From positions 1-64,000 of the forward strand of contig JALHMT010000021.1 in the NCBI GenBank assembly GCA_022843905.1: 64,000 nucleotides of DNA. The letters run 5' to 3'. The notes under the pieces are model-generated. The model was given only the letters and a program-made list of their open reading frames with translations, did no database searches and had not been told where the DNA came from. Both the position numbers and the translations under genes were made by a program. How positions within the stretch are numbered: position 1 is the stretch's first letter; the number at the start of each line of letters is the position of its first letter. Source of the stretch: Rubrivivax sp. GTDB taxonomy: Bacteria > Pseudomonadota > Gammaproteobacteria > Burkholderiales > Burkholderiaceae_C. This document shows, one piece after another, positions 8,412 to 16,239 of the stretch.

Positions 8412-8562
8412 AGAGGGGCTTCCACAAGAAGCTGGTCTTCCTGCGGCTTGAGACAAGCATGGCGATCTTCTGGGACAAGGACGCGGTGCGGAAGTGGGGA
8501 GGGGGTAGTGGGGCGATGGCTGATCGCTGCAACTCCGAGTGCGATCGAACCACCTTCGTAAG

Positions 8563-8590
8563 TGATGCTTGATGCATGATGTATGATGCA
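8563..8590. promoter_or_regulatory. reiterated TGATGC/T motif upstream of the toxin-antitoxin operon
   Basis: Four copies of TGATGC or TGATGT occur within 28 bases (tgatgcttgatgcatgatgtatgatgca), including the palindrome ATGCAT and a TATGAT that could serve as a -10 box. Repeats at this position, 23 bp before the antitoxin start, suit an autoregulatory site bound by the antitoxin. That role is inferred from position. Confidence 0.4.
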
Positions 8591-8612
8591 GAACATCGGA
8601 CAGGAGGCAAGC

Positions 8613-8846
8613 ATGCGCACCACACTGACCATCGATGACGACGTGCTTGCCGCGGCAAAGCACCTGGCAGAGAAGGAACAGCGCACGGTCGGCGAGGTGG
8701 TCTCTGCGCTGGCCCGCCAAGGCCTGGCCCGTGCGGGCCGATCCCCGCGCGCCGAGCGCAATGGCATCCCGCTCCTCGCGAGCAGGAAGAACGCTTCGCC
8801 AGTCACCATGGAACTCGTGAACCAGCTCCGCGACGAGCTGCCGTGA
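8613..8846 (+). CDS. vapB: VapB-type antitoxin (ribbon-helix-helix)
   Basis: A 77-residue antitoxin. The N-terminal MRTTLTIDDDVLAAAKHLA has the strand-helix pattern of ribbon-helix-helix DNA-binding antitoxins; the C-terminal part (ERNGIPLLASRKN...VTMELVNQLRDELP) is the toxin-wrapping tail. The ATG at 8613 is chosen because a perfect AGGAGG lies at 8602-8607, five bases before it; an upstream ATG at 8583 would overlap that site. The stop overlaps the toxin start (GTGA), implying translational coupling. It should neutralise the PIN toxin and repress the operon. Confidence 0.85.
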   Translation: MRTTLTIDDDVLAAAKHLAEKEQRTVGEVVSALARQGLARAGRSPRAERNGIPLLASRKNASPVTMELVNQLRDELP

Positions 8847-9274
8847 AGCGCTGTCTGCTCGATGTCAATGTGCTGATCGCCTTGGTGGACCCGGCACACA
8901 TCCAGCACGATGACGCGCATGAGTGGTTCGCCCGAACGGGCAGGAAGTCGTTCGCCACCTGCCCGATCACCGAGAACGGGCTGCTGCGCATCGTCGGTCA
9001 CCCGAAGTACCCCAACTCGCCAGGGCCGCCGAGCGCCGTGTCCAGCGCCCTCGTCGCCCTGCGCGCTCTGCCGGGGCATGCGTTCTGGCCTGACAGCATC
9101 AGCCTGGCCGACATCAGCGTCGTCGACGCGTCACTGCTGTCCAGCCATGCGCGGGTAACCGACATCTACCTGTTGGCGCTTGCTCGGGCCAACCACGGCA
9201 TGCTCGCGACCTTGGACCACAAGCTGGCGACGGAGGGGGTGCTGGATGGAAAGGCATCCCTGTTGCTCATCTGA
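8843..9274 (+). CDS. vapC: VapC-type PIN-domain toxin
   Basis: A 143-residue PIN-domain ribonuclease toxin starting with GTG inside the antitoxin stop region. PIN acidic residues are present: Asp7 (CLLDVNVLIALVD), Glu in ITENGLLR, Asp in VTDIYLLALA and Asp in LATLDHKLA. Such proteins cut specific RNAs, often tRNA, unless bound by their antitoxin. Length and motif order are normal, so the pair looks intact. Confidence 0.85.
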   Translation: MKRCLLDVNVLIALVDPAHIQHDDAHEWFARTGRKSFATCPITENGLLRIVGHPKYPNSPGPPSAVSSALVALRALPGHAFWPDSISLADISVVDASLLSSHARVTDIYLLALARANHGMLATLDHKLATEGVLDGKASLLLI

Positions 9275-9279
9275 TTGTG

Positions 9280-9350
9280 CTGACGGATGCCCGCAGGGGC
9301 AGCACAGCATCCGCATCCATCAGCCGTGGCGCGTCTGCTTCGTCTTGATG
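9280..9350 (+). pseudogene. C-terminal remnant of a HigB-type toxin
   Basis: Two adjacent frames read LTDARRG and then GQHSIRIHQPWRVCF (codons 9297-9341). Joined by a one-base shift they reproduce the signature of HigB/RelE toxins (GDRxGQHSIRINxQWRICF). The rest of the toxin is missing. A truncated HigA-like antitoxin gene lies at 9884-10081, which supports a broken higBA module. Confidence 0.6.
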
Positions 9351-9367
9351 CCGGTCCGCTGCGGACC

Positions 9368-9709
9368 TCAGGACTCCGGGTCGAACATGATCTCGCGCAC
9401 TTCTTGTGCACAGCGGCAACTCTCGGCAATTCGCGCAGCCCAGACGAGCGCCTCCTCGCGAGACGCGACTTCGATGATCGAGAAACCACCGACGACGGCC
9501 TTGGTCTCGGGAAATGGCCCGAGAGTGGAAGCTCCGTCGGTCCCGACAATCGTGGCCTGCTGGCGCAGCAGCCCACACCCGAAGATCCACACACCTGCAG
9601 CCTTGGCTGCCCGAACAACCGCATGCGAGGCTTCGCCGACTTCGGGCCAGTCACCGTCGGGAATGTGGTCCATTGAACCGTCATCGAACGAGATCAGGTA
9701 TCGAGGCAC
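9368..9709 (-). CDS. YCII-related (YciI-like/DGPF) domain protein
   Basis: A 113-residue protein of the YCII superfamily: N-terminal MPRYLISFDDGSM, central GPFPETKAVVGGFSIIEVASREEALVWAARI and a late Cys/Glu-rich end. Family members are small ferredoxin-fold proteins that often occur with extracytoplasmic-function sigma factors; none is present here. It lies on the minus strand between the HigB remnant and the HigA remnant, so it appears to have been inserted into, or to have replaced, the middle of that module. Confidence 0.8.
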   Translation of the reverse strand: MPRYLISFDDGSMDHIPDGDWPEVGEASHAVVRAAKAAGVWIFGCGLLRQQATIVGTDGASTLGPFPETKAVVGGFSIIEVASREEALVWAARIAESCRCAQEVREIMFDPES

Positions 9710-9883
9710 ATCAGCTCCTTCTGGCCGTTCACGTCGGCCGCCATCAGTTCAACGCAGCCTACGCTGCCCACCCCACTCGACGTTCAAGCCCCCGCTCGAA
9801 AGACAAGTGGAAACCCGCGTCGGGTCCGCGCGCACCTGATACTGTTCAAGATGCAGCGCTGCCAGACGCTGCTGAAGGACGCT

Positions 9884-10081
9884 ATGCGCACCGTTCCGCC
9901 CGCTTCGCCCGGTGAGATGCTTGAAGAGCAGTTCCTCAAGCCCTTGGGTCTGTCGACGTACGGCCTCGCAAAGGACATCCGGGTTCCTGCACAGCGCATC
10001 GGCGAGATCGTCGCCGGCAGGCGCGCCATCACGGCCGACGCCGATCTTCGGCTCTGCCGCTGCTTCGGTCTGGCCGCCTGA
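9884..10081 (+). pseudogene. higA: truncated HigA-type antitoxin (HTH)
   Basis: A 65-residue product beginning MRTVPPASPGEMLEEQFLKP followed by LSTYGLAKDIRVPAQRIGEIVAGRRAITADADLRLCRCFGL, the helix-turn-helix of HigA/VapI antitoxins. Family members continue about 30 residues beyond the FGL motif; here a stop follows after two Ala codons. DNA binding may persist, but no intact toxin partner remains. An ATG at 9851 would add 11 residues without family similarity. Confidence 0.65.
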
Positions 10082-10093
10082 CGAGTGGGTCTC

Positions 10094-10630
10094 ATGGTCA
10101 ACACCGTCCTCCAGTTCTGGTTCCAGGAAACCACCCCCGCCCAGCACTGGAAGGTCGACCCCGGCTTCGACCGCCTGATCCTCGAGCGCTTCGCTGACCT
10201 GCACCGCCGCGCCACGGCCGCCGAGTTGTTCGAATGGCGCGCCAGCCCCCGCGGCCGGCTGGCCGAGATCATCGTGCTCGACCAGTTCTCGCGGAACATG
10301 TACCGCGGCACGCCGCGCGCGTTCGCCGCCGATCCGCTGGCCCTGGCGCTCGCGCAGGAGGCCGTGGCGGCGCGGGCCGATGCCGCGTTGTCCGAGGACG
10401 AGCGCAGCTTCCTGTACATGCCCTACATGCACAGCGAATCGAAGCTCATCCACCAGGTGGCCGAGCGCCTGTTCCGCGAGCACACCTCGAAGAACAGCCA
10501 TCACTTCGAACTGCGCCACCAGGCCATCGTCGACCGCTTCGGTCGCTACCCGCACCGCAACGCCATCCTGGGGCGGGAGTCGACGGTCGAAGAGCTGGCC
10601 TTCCTGGCCGAGCCGGGCTCCAGCTTCTAG
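10094..10630 (+). CDS. DUF924 family protein
   Basis: A 178-residue DUF924 protein: N-terminal VLQFWFQETTPAQHWK, central AEIIVLDQFSRNMYRGTPRAFAAD and LYMPYMHSES, all strongly conserved in this alpha-helical family of unknown biochemical role. Length is typical. ATG 10094 (MVNTVLQFWF) is preferred to a GTG three codons earlier because the family starts at this point. It begins 12 bp after the HigA remnant. Confidence 0.9.
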   Translation: MVNTVLQFWFQETTPAQHWKVDPGFDRLILERFADLHRRATAAELFEWRASPRGRLAEIIVLDQFSRNMYRGTPRAFAADPLALALAQEAVAARADAALSEDERSFLYMPYMHSESKLIHQVAERLFREHTSKNSHHFELRHQAIVDRFGRYPHRNAILGRESTVEELAFLAEPGSSF

Positions 10631-10637
10631 ACCCGGG

Positions 10638-10957
10638 CGCGGCAGCGCCCTGGTCACGCTGGCCTTGCTGTCCGCCTGCGGCGGCGGTGCCGACACCGCC
10701 ACCCCGCCCGCCGACCCGCTGCGCTTCGTGGCGCAGAGGCGGGTCCAGGCCCTGGCCGTCCCGCCAGCGCGCGCCATCACCACCACCGACACCAACACAC
10801 CGGGCGCTTCACGGTCGAGAGCGTGGTCGACGGCCCGGCCCGTTTCCAGAACCAGGCCGCGGTGACGGCGAGCAGCCGCACGAACGGCAGCGAAACCAGG
10901 GCCGGCGTCACCACCGTGGGGGGCGTGGAGATTGCCCCTGGCGAGCCAGTCGGCACA
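10638..10957 (+). pseudogene. broken lipoprotein-like gene fragment
   Basis: One frame encodes a lipoprotein signal (LVTLALLSACGGG, a lipobox with Cys) followed by DTATPPADPLRFVAQRRVQA. Around 10800 another frame continues with GRFTVESVVDGPARFQNQAAV and TRAGVTTVGGVEIAPGEPV. No start codon precedes the signal sequence, so this looks like a degraded, frameshifted exported protein. The reading is by eye and could be coincidental. Confidence 0.3.
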
Positions 10958-11674
10958 ATGCCAGGCATGTTGCGTCACGAAACGAAGGCCGTGCCGAAGC
11001 CGCGGGGCGGTGCCGGGCGGAACGCCGTCGAGTCGGGCGCCGCTGTCCCCGCGGGCTGCGCGCCGTGGCGCAGCCGGCGGGCCCCGAGATGGCCGCGCCG
11101 GGCCGCCGTGCTGCTGCTGCCGCTGTGCATGGCGGCCGGCGCGCAAGAGCTTCGCGACGTCTCGACCTTCCAGGCCTGGCGCGTCATGCACGAAGCCGCC
11201 GTCAGCGAATTCGAGCAGCACCTGGCGGCCCACCAGCTGGCGGGGGTGCTCGAGCCGCACGAGCTGCTGAAGTCCGCCAGCGACTGGCGCCGGTGCGATG
11301 CCGAGCCCTACGCCGTGCCGCCGCCCCAGCAGTGGCCGTCGGTGCTGTCCGTCCTGCGTCTGCTCGGCGAACTCAGGAAACAGGGCATCCTCGGGGCCCT
11401 GACGGTGCACTCGGGCTACAGGGGGCCGCTGCTGAACGACTGTGCAGGCGGCGCCAGGGGCAGCGCGCACCTTCGCACCTTCGCGCTGGACTTCACGCCG
11501 CTGGACGGTGAAGACCCGACGGCCCCGCTGTGCAGGTTCTGGCGTGAACACGGCCGCGACTGGCAGATGGGCTTCAGCCGCTATCCGTCGGGGCGCCTTC
11601 ACATCGACACGGCGGGCTACCGCAGCTGGGGCGCCGACCACACGGGCAGGTCGGCGGTGTGCGGCGCAGGTTGA
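10958..11674 (+). CDS. exported peptidase M15-like (D-Ala-D-Ala carboxypeptidase fold)
   Basis: A 238-residue protein with an Arg-rich start, a hydrophobic signal segment (AAVLLLPLCMAAGAQ) and a periplasmic domain. The C-terminal ~100 residues match the M15/VanY-like zinc peptidase pattern: VHSGYRGPLLN, then the ligand motif SAHLRTFALDF (His and Asp), and the second His in RLHIDTAGYR. It probably trims peptidoglycan peptides. The ATG at 10958 is a reasonable start; 10967 is also possible. The long Arg-rich N-terminal region before the hydrophobic segment is unusual. Confidence 0.75.
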   Translation: MPGMLRHETKAVPKPRGGAGRNAVESGAAVPAGCAPWRSRRAPRWPRRAAVLLLPLCMAAGAQELRDVSTFQAWRVMHEAAVSEFEQHLAAHQLAGVLEPHELLKSASDWRRCDAEPYAVPPPQQWPSVLSVLRLLGELRKQGILGALTVHSGYRGPLLNDCAGGARGSAHLRTFALDFTPLDGEDPTAPLCRFWREHGRDWQMGFSRYPSGRLHIDTAGYRSWGADHTGRSAVCGAG

Positions 11675-11795
11675 TGCTGCGTCGCACCCCCCGCGTCCCG
11701 TTCACCCTGCAGCAAGGGACCTGCTGCGCCGCTCGTGCGCCCCGGGGTGCCTCTGCCCGTGGCGCACTCGGCGGCATCGCACAATCCACGCCGAC

Positions 11796-12068
11796 ATGTT
11801 GTTCAGCCTGATCGCCTTCGGCTTCTTCGTGACCTCGCTGGGCCTCCTGCAATGGAAACCCGGCAGCAGCGTGGCGCGGTGGGTGCACATGGGGTTCAGC
11901 CTGCTTCTCTTCGGCGCCTGCCTCATCTGGATCGTGTTCGCGCTCTTCACCTTCTTCTGGCCCCCCGCCAAGGTCTGGGCCCTGGTGTGGTCGGCCGCCA
12001 CCCTGGTGGTGCTGTTCTTCGTGGCCGCGTCCAACCCCGCGCCGTCCTGGTCGGAGTGGCTGTCCTGA
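11796..12068 (+). CDS. small inner-membrane protein, unknown function
   Basis: A 90-residue protein with three hydrophobic segments (LFSLIAFGFFVTSLGLL, MGFSLLLFGACLIWIVFALF and VWALVWSAATLVVLFFVAA) joined by short loops. No family recognised. It stands alone between the peptidase and a small soluble protein. Confidence 0.65.
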   Translation: MLFSLIAFGFFVTSLGLLQWKPGSSVARWVHMGFSLLLFGACLIWIVFALFTFFWPPAKVWALVWSAATLVVLFFVAASNPAPSWSEWLS

Positions 12069-12135
12069 CCTCAGGGCAGCACCATGGGCAAGCGAGCCCG
12101 GTTCTTGCACAATGGGTTTTTGCCCCGGCCAGCCC

Positions 12136-12381
12136 ATGCAGGAAGCTCCGTCTGCCCACGACCTCGGATTCACCTACCGCGTCCGCAAGAACGGTGACGT
12201 CGAGATCCTGCACCGCGGCCGCCTGGCGTCCACGCTGCGCGGCGCCGAGGCCCAAGGCTTCCAGCAGGAAGCCGGCGACGAAGGCAGTGCCGAAGCGCAG
12301 CAGCTGATGGCCCGCATCACCGGCAACTACAAGCGCGGCAACGAACGGCTGGCCGGGGAGCATCACCGCAACCGGCGGTGA
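12136..12381 (+). CDS. small conserved hypothetical protein
   Basis: An 81-residue protein starting MQEAPSAHDLGFTYRVRKNG with DVEILHRGRLASTLRG; short proteins with this FxYRxRKxGDVEIxHxGRxAxTLRG pattern are common in Burkholderiales and have no known function. The ATG at 12136 is chosen because similarity begins there; an earlier ATG at 12112 is possible. The C-terminus is His/Arg-rich. Confidence 0.65.
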   Translation: MQEAPSAHDLGFTYRVRKNGDVEILHRGRLASTLRGAEAQGFQQEAGDEGSAEAQQLMARITGNYKRGNERLAGEHHRNRR

Positions 12382-12765
12382 ACGGGCGGTGAACGGGCGG
12401 TGCCCCGGCGGTGCCGGGCCGCTGCTGATCGGGGCAGGCCCGACCCTGCCAAGTTAATGATTCGGTGGATTGATGAGGTCCAGGGACATCGGGCACACTC
12501 TGGCGATCAGCACGACCTCCGTGTTGTCCTTCAGCGGCATGACCTTCCCTGCGTCCACGCGACCGGCACCGGCGATCCGAGGGATGGGCACGTCGCCGCA
12601 AGGGGCAACACCACGGCGTCCTTTCGCCGCACGGCCGCCATGGTGGACAGTCTTCCTCTGGACAGCCGGCTTCTTCGGTACAGGTACTGTTCGGCTGGAC
12701 CAAGGCGCCATGGCGCTGAACGGCGTCGCCTGAAGGCATTTCAATCCTGACCGCTCCACACGACC
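12382..12765. other. intergenic region with only a doubtful minus-strand reading frame
   Basis: It opens with a short tandem reiteration (gtgaacgggcg twice, then related cggtg units). The rest contains one minus-strand frame, 12454-12759, listed separately. No RNA gene or mobile element was seen. Confidence 0.4.
12454..12759 (-). CDS. doubtful short protein or C-terminal gene fragment
   Basis: A 101-residue frame whose second half (AGAGRVDAGKVMPLKDNTEV followed by VLIARV) has coding-like codon choice, while the first half is basic and low in complexity. It may be the tail of a decayed gene. Start uncertain (ATG at 12759 or 12711). No family recognised. Confidence 0.3.
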   Translation of the reverse strand: MERSGLKCLQATPFSAMAPWSSRTVPVPKKPAVQRKTVHHGGRAAKGRRGVAPCGDVPIPRIAGAGRVDAGKVMPLKDNTEVVLIARVCPMSLDLINPPNH

Positions 12766-13170
12766 ATGCAGATGTCGATCACTGTCGGTTCGAAGTCAGA
12801 GATCGACGTCGAGGTGTCGGTGGTCGGTGAAGGGCTGTTTCGCCTCGTAGAGCAACCGCTGCTGTTTCTTGCGCTGTCGCCCGACGACGACGCCGAATAC
12901 ATGCCTCGCTTTGGCGATGTCGTCTTCGGTGCCTACACCGACCAGGGCGTACTGGTCTACCGAGGTGTCTGCGAGAGGGGGCCGTACCGGCACTTCGACT
13001 GCCTGCTGTCGGAGGACCGCTCAGAGTCGACGAAACTGGCCGACTTCCTGCACCAGGTCGTGATGGAGGGCGGCCGCTGGGAACAGCACATGGGCGGCCT
13101 CTTCATGATCAGCGTCCCCAGCAGCTCCAAGCTCGATCCTTTCAGGATGTTCAAACGGGCAAAGCCTTGA
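12766..13170 (+). CDS. hypothetical protein
   Basis: A 134-residue soluble protein starting MQMSITVGSKSEIDVEVSVV. It has a beta-rich N-terminal half and the segments FLALSPDDDAEYMPRFGDVV and HQVVMEGGRWEQHMGGLFM. Family unknown; no signal peptide. Codon use fits the genome. Confidence 0.6.
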   Translation: MQMSITVGSKSEIDVEVSVVGEGLFRLVEQPLLFLALSPDDDAEYMPRFGDVVFGAYTDQGVLVYRGVCERGPYRHFDCLLSEDRSESTKLADFLHQVVMEGGRWEQHMGGLFMISVPSSSKLDPFRMFKRAKP

Positions 13171-13240
13171 TCAAGACGGCGTGTCGACAGGCGACGCCGG
13201 TGAGCCAGCAAGCTGCCCCGTGCCGTCTTTCTCAGCCTGC

Positions 13241-13360
13241 TCACCGGCCATGCGACGCTGGTCGCGCTGGGCGATCGCTTGCCTCGGCGACCCTGTCGAA
13301 CAGCGGGTCGAAGCTGCCGTCGACGGGCACCCGATCCAGTGTCCCGAGTCCGGTCGTCAT
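13241..13360 (-). pseudogene. possible N-terminal remnant of a GAF-type signalling protein
   Basis: A 39-codon frame reads MTTGLGTLDRVPVDGSFDPL and then FDRVAEASD before losing coherence. The LDxxPxxxxFDxLxxxA pattern resembles the segment just before GAF domains in c-di-GMP enzymes. It is very short; the match is weak and made by eye. Confidence 0.2.
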
Positions 13361-13426
13361 CGAAGAGCTGCTTGCGACGCACCGGTGGCGGCGAGCAGGG
13401 CGCCCCGTATCCCGGGCGCGACCGGT

Positions 13427-14131
13427 TCAGTCCGGAAAGTGCACGTCCGGCAGGCGTTCGAAGGCCGGCTTGGCGAACAGGTAGCCCTGGAACAGGTGGA
13501 TGCCTTCGTCGGACAGCCAGCGGTACTCGTCCACCGTCTCCACGCCTTCGGCGACCACTTCGATGCCCAGGTCCTCGCAGGTGCGCAGCACGCCGCGCGT
13601 GATGGCCTGGCGCGGGCCCTTGCGGTGGACGTCGCGCACCAGCTGCATGTCCAGCTTGACCTGCTCGGGTTGAAAGTCGGCCAGGAGATTCAGGCCCGAG
13701 TAGCCCGAGCCGAAGTCGTCGATGGCGAATCGCACGCCCAGTGCCCGGCACAGGTTCGCACGGGCGACGAAGGACCTGGAGTCCTTGATGACATCGCGCT
13801 CGCTCACCTCCAGCACCAGCTGCTCGACCCTCAGCCCGGCGATCACGGCCATGTCGACGGTGGAGGTCAGCGCCGTGCCGCCAGCGGCTTCAACGCTGTC
13901 CGTCAGAAGGTTGAGGTTCAGGCGAACGGCCAGCTGCAGCTGGCCGGCCAGGGCAATGGCGCGCAGCCGCGCGTCGATGTCGAACTGCCGCAGTGCCTGG
14001 GCGTCCAGGTGGTCCATGACCCAGTCGGCGCCCTGGCCCGCGGGCCCGCGCACGAGGGCCTCGAAGGACTCGATGCAGCGGTTCCTGGTGTCTGCGATCG
14101 GCTGGTAGGCAAAGGAGTAGGGCGTGGACAC
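13427..14131 (-). CDS. stand-alone EAL-domain c-di-GMP phosphodiesterase
   Basis: A 234-residue protein consisting only of an EAL domain. Catalytic residues appear complete: Glu in FEALVRG, Asn in RLNLNLLTD, Glu in LEVSERD, the Asp pair in AIDDFGSGYSGL, Lys in QVKLDMQL, Glu in VAEGVET and Gln in FQGYLF. It should hydrolyse c-di-GMP to pGpG in the cytoplasm. It has no sensor of its own. It lies 31 bp after the BLUF-EAL gene on the same strand, so the two are probably cotranscribed and may form a light-controlled pair; that link is inferred. Confidence 0.88.
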   Translation of the reverse strand: MSTPYSFAYQPIADTRNRCIESFEALVRGPAGQGADWVMDHLDAQALRQFDIDARLRAIALAGQLQLAVRLNLNLLTDSVEAAGGTALTSTVDMAVIAGLRVEQLVLEVSERDVIKDSRSFVARANLCRALGVRFAIDDFGSGYSGLNLLADFQPEQVKLDMQLVRDVHRKGPRQAITRGVLRTCEDLGIEVVAEGVETVDEYRWLSDEGIHLFQGYLFAKPAFERLPDVHFPD

Positions 14132-14162
14132 GGTGTGCTTCCGGTGCCGGGCGGTGGTGGTG

Positions 14163-15386
14163 TCAACCCGCCTCGGCCGGCAGCATGGCCCGCGGCAGTT
14201 GTTCGAAGCCGGGCTTGCCCAGCAGGTAGCCCTGGAACAGGGTGATGCCCTCGGCGCGCAGGAAGCCGTATTCGTCGATGCTTTCCACGCCCTTGGCGAT
14301 GATGTCGATGCCCAGGTCGCCGCAGGTCTGCATCAGGCCGCGCAGGATCGCCTGGCGCGGGCCGTGACTCTCGATGTTCCGGACCAGCCACATGCTCAGC
14401 GAGATCATGTTCGGCTGGTAGTGATCGAGCAGCGCCAGACCGGCGTGGCCCGAGCCGAAGTCGTCGATGCTGACGAGGACGCCGTGCTCGCGGTACTGCT
14501 GCAACCACTGGGCCGTGGCGACGGGGTCGGCGATGGTGGCTTCGTGCTTGACCTCCAGCACCAGGCGGTCCGGCGTCAGGCCGCAGCGCCGGGCCGCGTC
14601 CAGGGTGGAGTCCAGACCCGGGTTTCGGGCGCTCTGGACCTGCGGCACGATGTTCAGGTGAAGCCGCCCCTTCAGGCCCAGTCGAGCGGCAAGCGACACG
14701 GCCACGCGCCGGGCGTCCTCGTCGAAGTCGGCCACGTCGTGCAGCGGCACGCGGTTCAGCACCTCGGCCGCCAGTTCCTGATGGCGGCCGCGCACGAGGG
14801 CCTCATGGCCGATCGACTTGCCGGCCTGGGCATCGACGATGGGCTGGAACGCGAAGCTGAATTCGGGGCGGACCGTGCCGGGCCTGGGTGCCGCGTCGGC
14901 GGCGTCTTCGGCCAGGGGCGGCGGCGGCGCCTTCGGCACGGACAGCGCACCGTTGAGCCGCACGCGCCAGCGACCGTTCTTGAAGGCTTCCAGCAGCTTG
15001 CGCGCGCGCCCGGGGTCGATCGCTTCCAGCACCTGTGCACTCTGGAACAGGTCGTTCAGGCCCTCGGTGCTGCGGAGGTCTTCCGAGGTCAGCGATGCCA
15101 GGCCCATGGTCCACTCGGAAAACGCGCGGCGGGCGATGGGTTCGCGGATGATGACCGTGACGCGGGTGTGTCGTGGGTCGGCGCAGACGCGCGCGAAGGT
15201 CTCTTCCACCGCGGCCGACGGGCCCTCCAGCACCTGGAAGAAGCTGCCTTCGGCCAGCAGCAGCATGCCTGTGACCTGGCTCGCCGCATTGTTCGTGCGC
15301 GACTTGGTCAGGATGTCGCGCACCTCCTGCTGGGGCTGCGAGCCGGTGGCCACGCTGTTGTAGATCAGATGAATCAAGTCGGCCAT
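14163..15386 (-). CDS. BLUF photoreceptor fused to a degenerate EAL domain
   Basis: A 407-residue protein. Residues 1-~95 form a BLUF flavin photosensor with the full photochemical set: Tyr9, Asn33, Gln51, Trp92 and Met94, at the same spacings as in AppA. A linker (~100-175, with a PPPP segment) leads to an EAL domain (~175-400). Its EAL motif (HEALVRG), the Asp pair (SIDDFGSGHAG) and Gln (FQGYL) remain. The second Glu of the LExxE block is replaced by His (LEVKHEA), the Lys of KxD by Ser (MISLSMWL), and the Glu of AEGVE by Lys (IAKGVES). The EAL domain is therefore likely inactive and regulatory, as in E. coli BluF. It is first in an operon with the intact EAL gene. Confidence 0.9.
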   Translation of the reverse strand: MADLIHLIYNSVATGSQPQQEVRDILTKSRTNNAASQVTGMLLLAEGSFFQVLEGPSAAVEETFARVCADPRHTRVTVIIREPIARRAFSEWTMGLASLTSEDLRSTEGLNDLFQSAQVLEAIDPGRARKLLEAFKNGRWRVRLNGALSVPKAPPPPLAEDAADAAPRPGTVRPEFSFAFQPIVDAQAGKSIGHEALVRGRHQELAAEVLNRVPLHDVADFDEDARRVAVSLAARLGLKGRLHLNIVPQVQSARNPGLDSTLDAARRCGLTPDRLVLEVKHEATIADPVATAQWLQQYREHGVLVSIDDFGSGHAGLALLDHYQPNMISLSMWLVRNIESHGPRQAILRGLMQTCGDLGIDIIAKGVESIDEYGFLRAEGITLFQGYLLGKPGFEQLPRAMLPAEAG

Positions 15387-15632
15387 GTCGGGACGCCTTC
15401 AGCGCGCAGTCAGCCTCGATTCTCGCGTGTCTGCAGTGCGAACAAGGTTGCCAGGCGCCCACGGCGCCACGGTTGACTGGGCATTTTTTGGGGTCGCGCG
15501 GCGACCAGCGCTGTCGGCAGGCGGCTGTTCTTCGACTCTTCCATTGCCGCATCTGTGCACGCTTGGCGAAATCGATGCCGCCGAACAGAATGGGAGGACC
15601 GTGCCATCGCAGGCACGGCCCGAGGGGAGCCC

Positions 15633-16037
15633 ATGGAGCAGGTCGACTCGCTGGAAGGAAGCTGCCACTGCGGCGCCGTGTCCTGGACCTACCAGGGCCT
15701 GCCCGAGTCAGCGACAGCCTGCAACTGCACGTCGTGCCGGCGCTGGGGTGGCCTGTGGGCTTACGGCTACGAAGGTGAACGGATCGTCGTGCGGGGCGAG
15801 AGCCGCACCTACGTCCGGGGCCCGAACCTGGCGTACCACTTCTGTCCGACCTGCGCGACCGTGGCCTGGTGGCGCACGCTGAAGCCCGACGCCGACGGCA
15901 AACAGCCGATGGCGGTCAACCTGCGGCTGACCGAGCCTGAAGCCATCGCGCACCTTCCCGTCGATCACTTCGAAGGGCTCGTGGCCTTCGAAGACCTGCC
16001 GCGCGACGGGCGCTGCATCCGGGACCACTGGTTCTGA
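15633..16037 (+). CDS. GFA-family zinc-binding protein (CENP-V/GFA domain)
   Basis: A 134-residue protein with the GFA/CENP-V zinc pattern: CHCGAV near the start, CNCTSC next, and CPTC later. The family includes the S-(hydroxymethyl)glutathione synthase Gfa, but many members have unknown substrates. ATG 15633 follows a GAGGGGAG ribosome site; upstream in-frame codons lack similarity. It heads a short same-strand run with the truncated DUF1801 gene and the NAD(P)-binding protein. Confidence 0.85.
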   Translation: MEQVDSLEGSCHCGAVSWTYQGLPESATACNCTSCRRWGGLWAYGYEGERIVVRGESRTYVRGPNLAYHFCPTCATVAWWRTLKPDADGKQPMAVNLRLTEPEAIAHLPVDHFEGLVAFEDLPRDGRCIRDHWF

Positions 16038-16065
16038 CCAGGCCCTTGTCCTGCAGGAGCGCACG

Positions 16066-16236
16066 ATGGCTGAAGCCAAGACCCGGGCCGGTGACGCCAG
16101 CGTCGACGAGCACATCGCGTCACGCGCCACCGAAGACCAGCGGGCAGACTGCAAGCTCCTGGTCGAGATGATGGCCAGGGTCACGGGCCAGCAGCCGAAG
16201 CTGTGGGGCGCCTCCATCGTGGTCTTCGGGGCCTGA
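16066..16236 (+). pseudogene. truncated DUF1801 protein (first 56 residues only)
   Basis: The frame encodes MAEAKTRAGDASVDEHIASR and later VTGQQPKLWGASIVVFG, matching the first third of DUF1801 proteins (usually ~140 residues, continuing FGxYxYxYxSGREGDW). A TGA comes right after VVFGA and three bases later the next gene starts, so the C-terminal two thirds were deleted. A good ribosome site (caggagc) precedes it, and it could still be translated as a stub. Confidence 0.65.
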
Positions 16237-16239
16237 CCC

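Noticed and set aside
9749..11641. A 630-codon minus-strand open frame across the HigA, DUF924 and peptidase genes
   Set aside because: It runs across several plus-strand genes with clear family motifs and has no recognisable content of its own.
12470..12733. Plus-strand frame in the gap 12382-12765
   Set aside because: The content is Pro/Arg/Thr-rich without motifs, and the opposite strand has better codon choice over the same bases.
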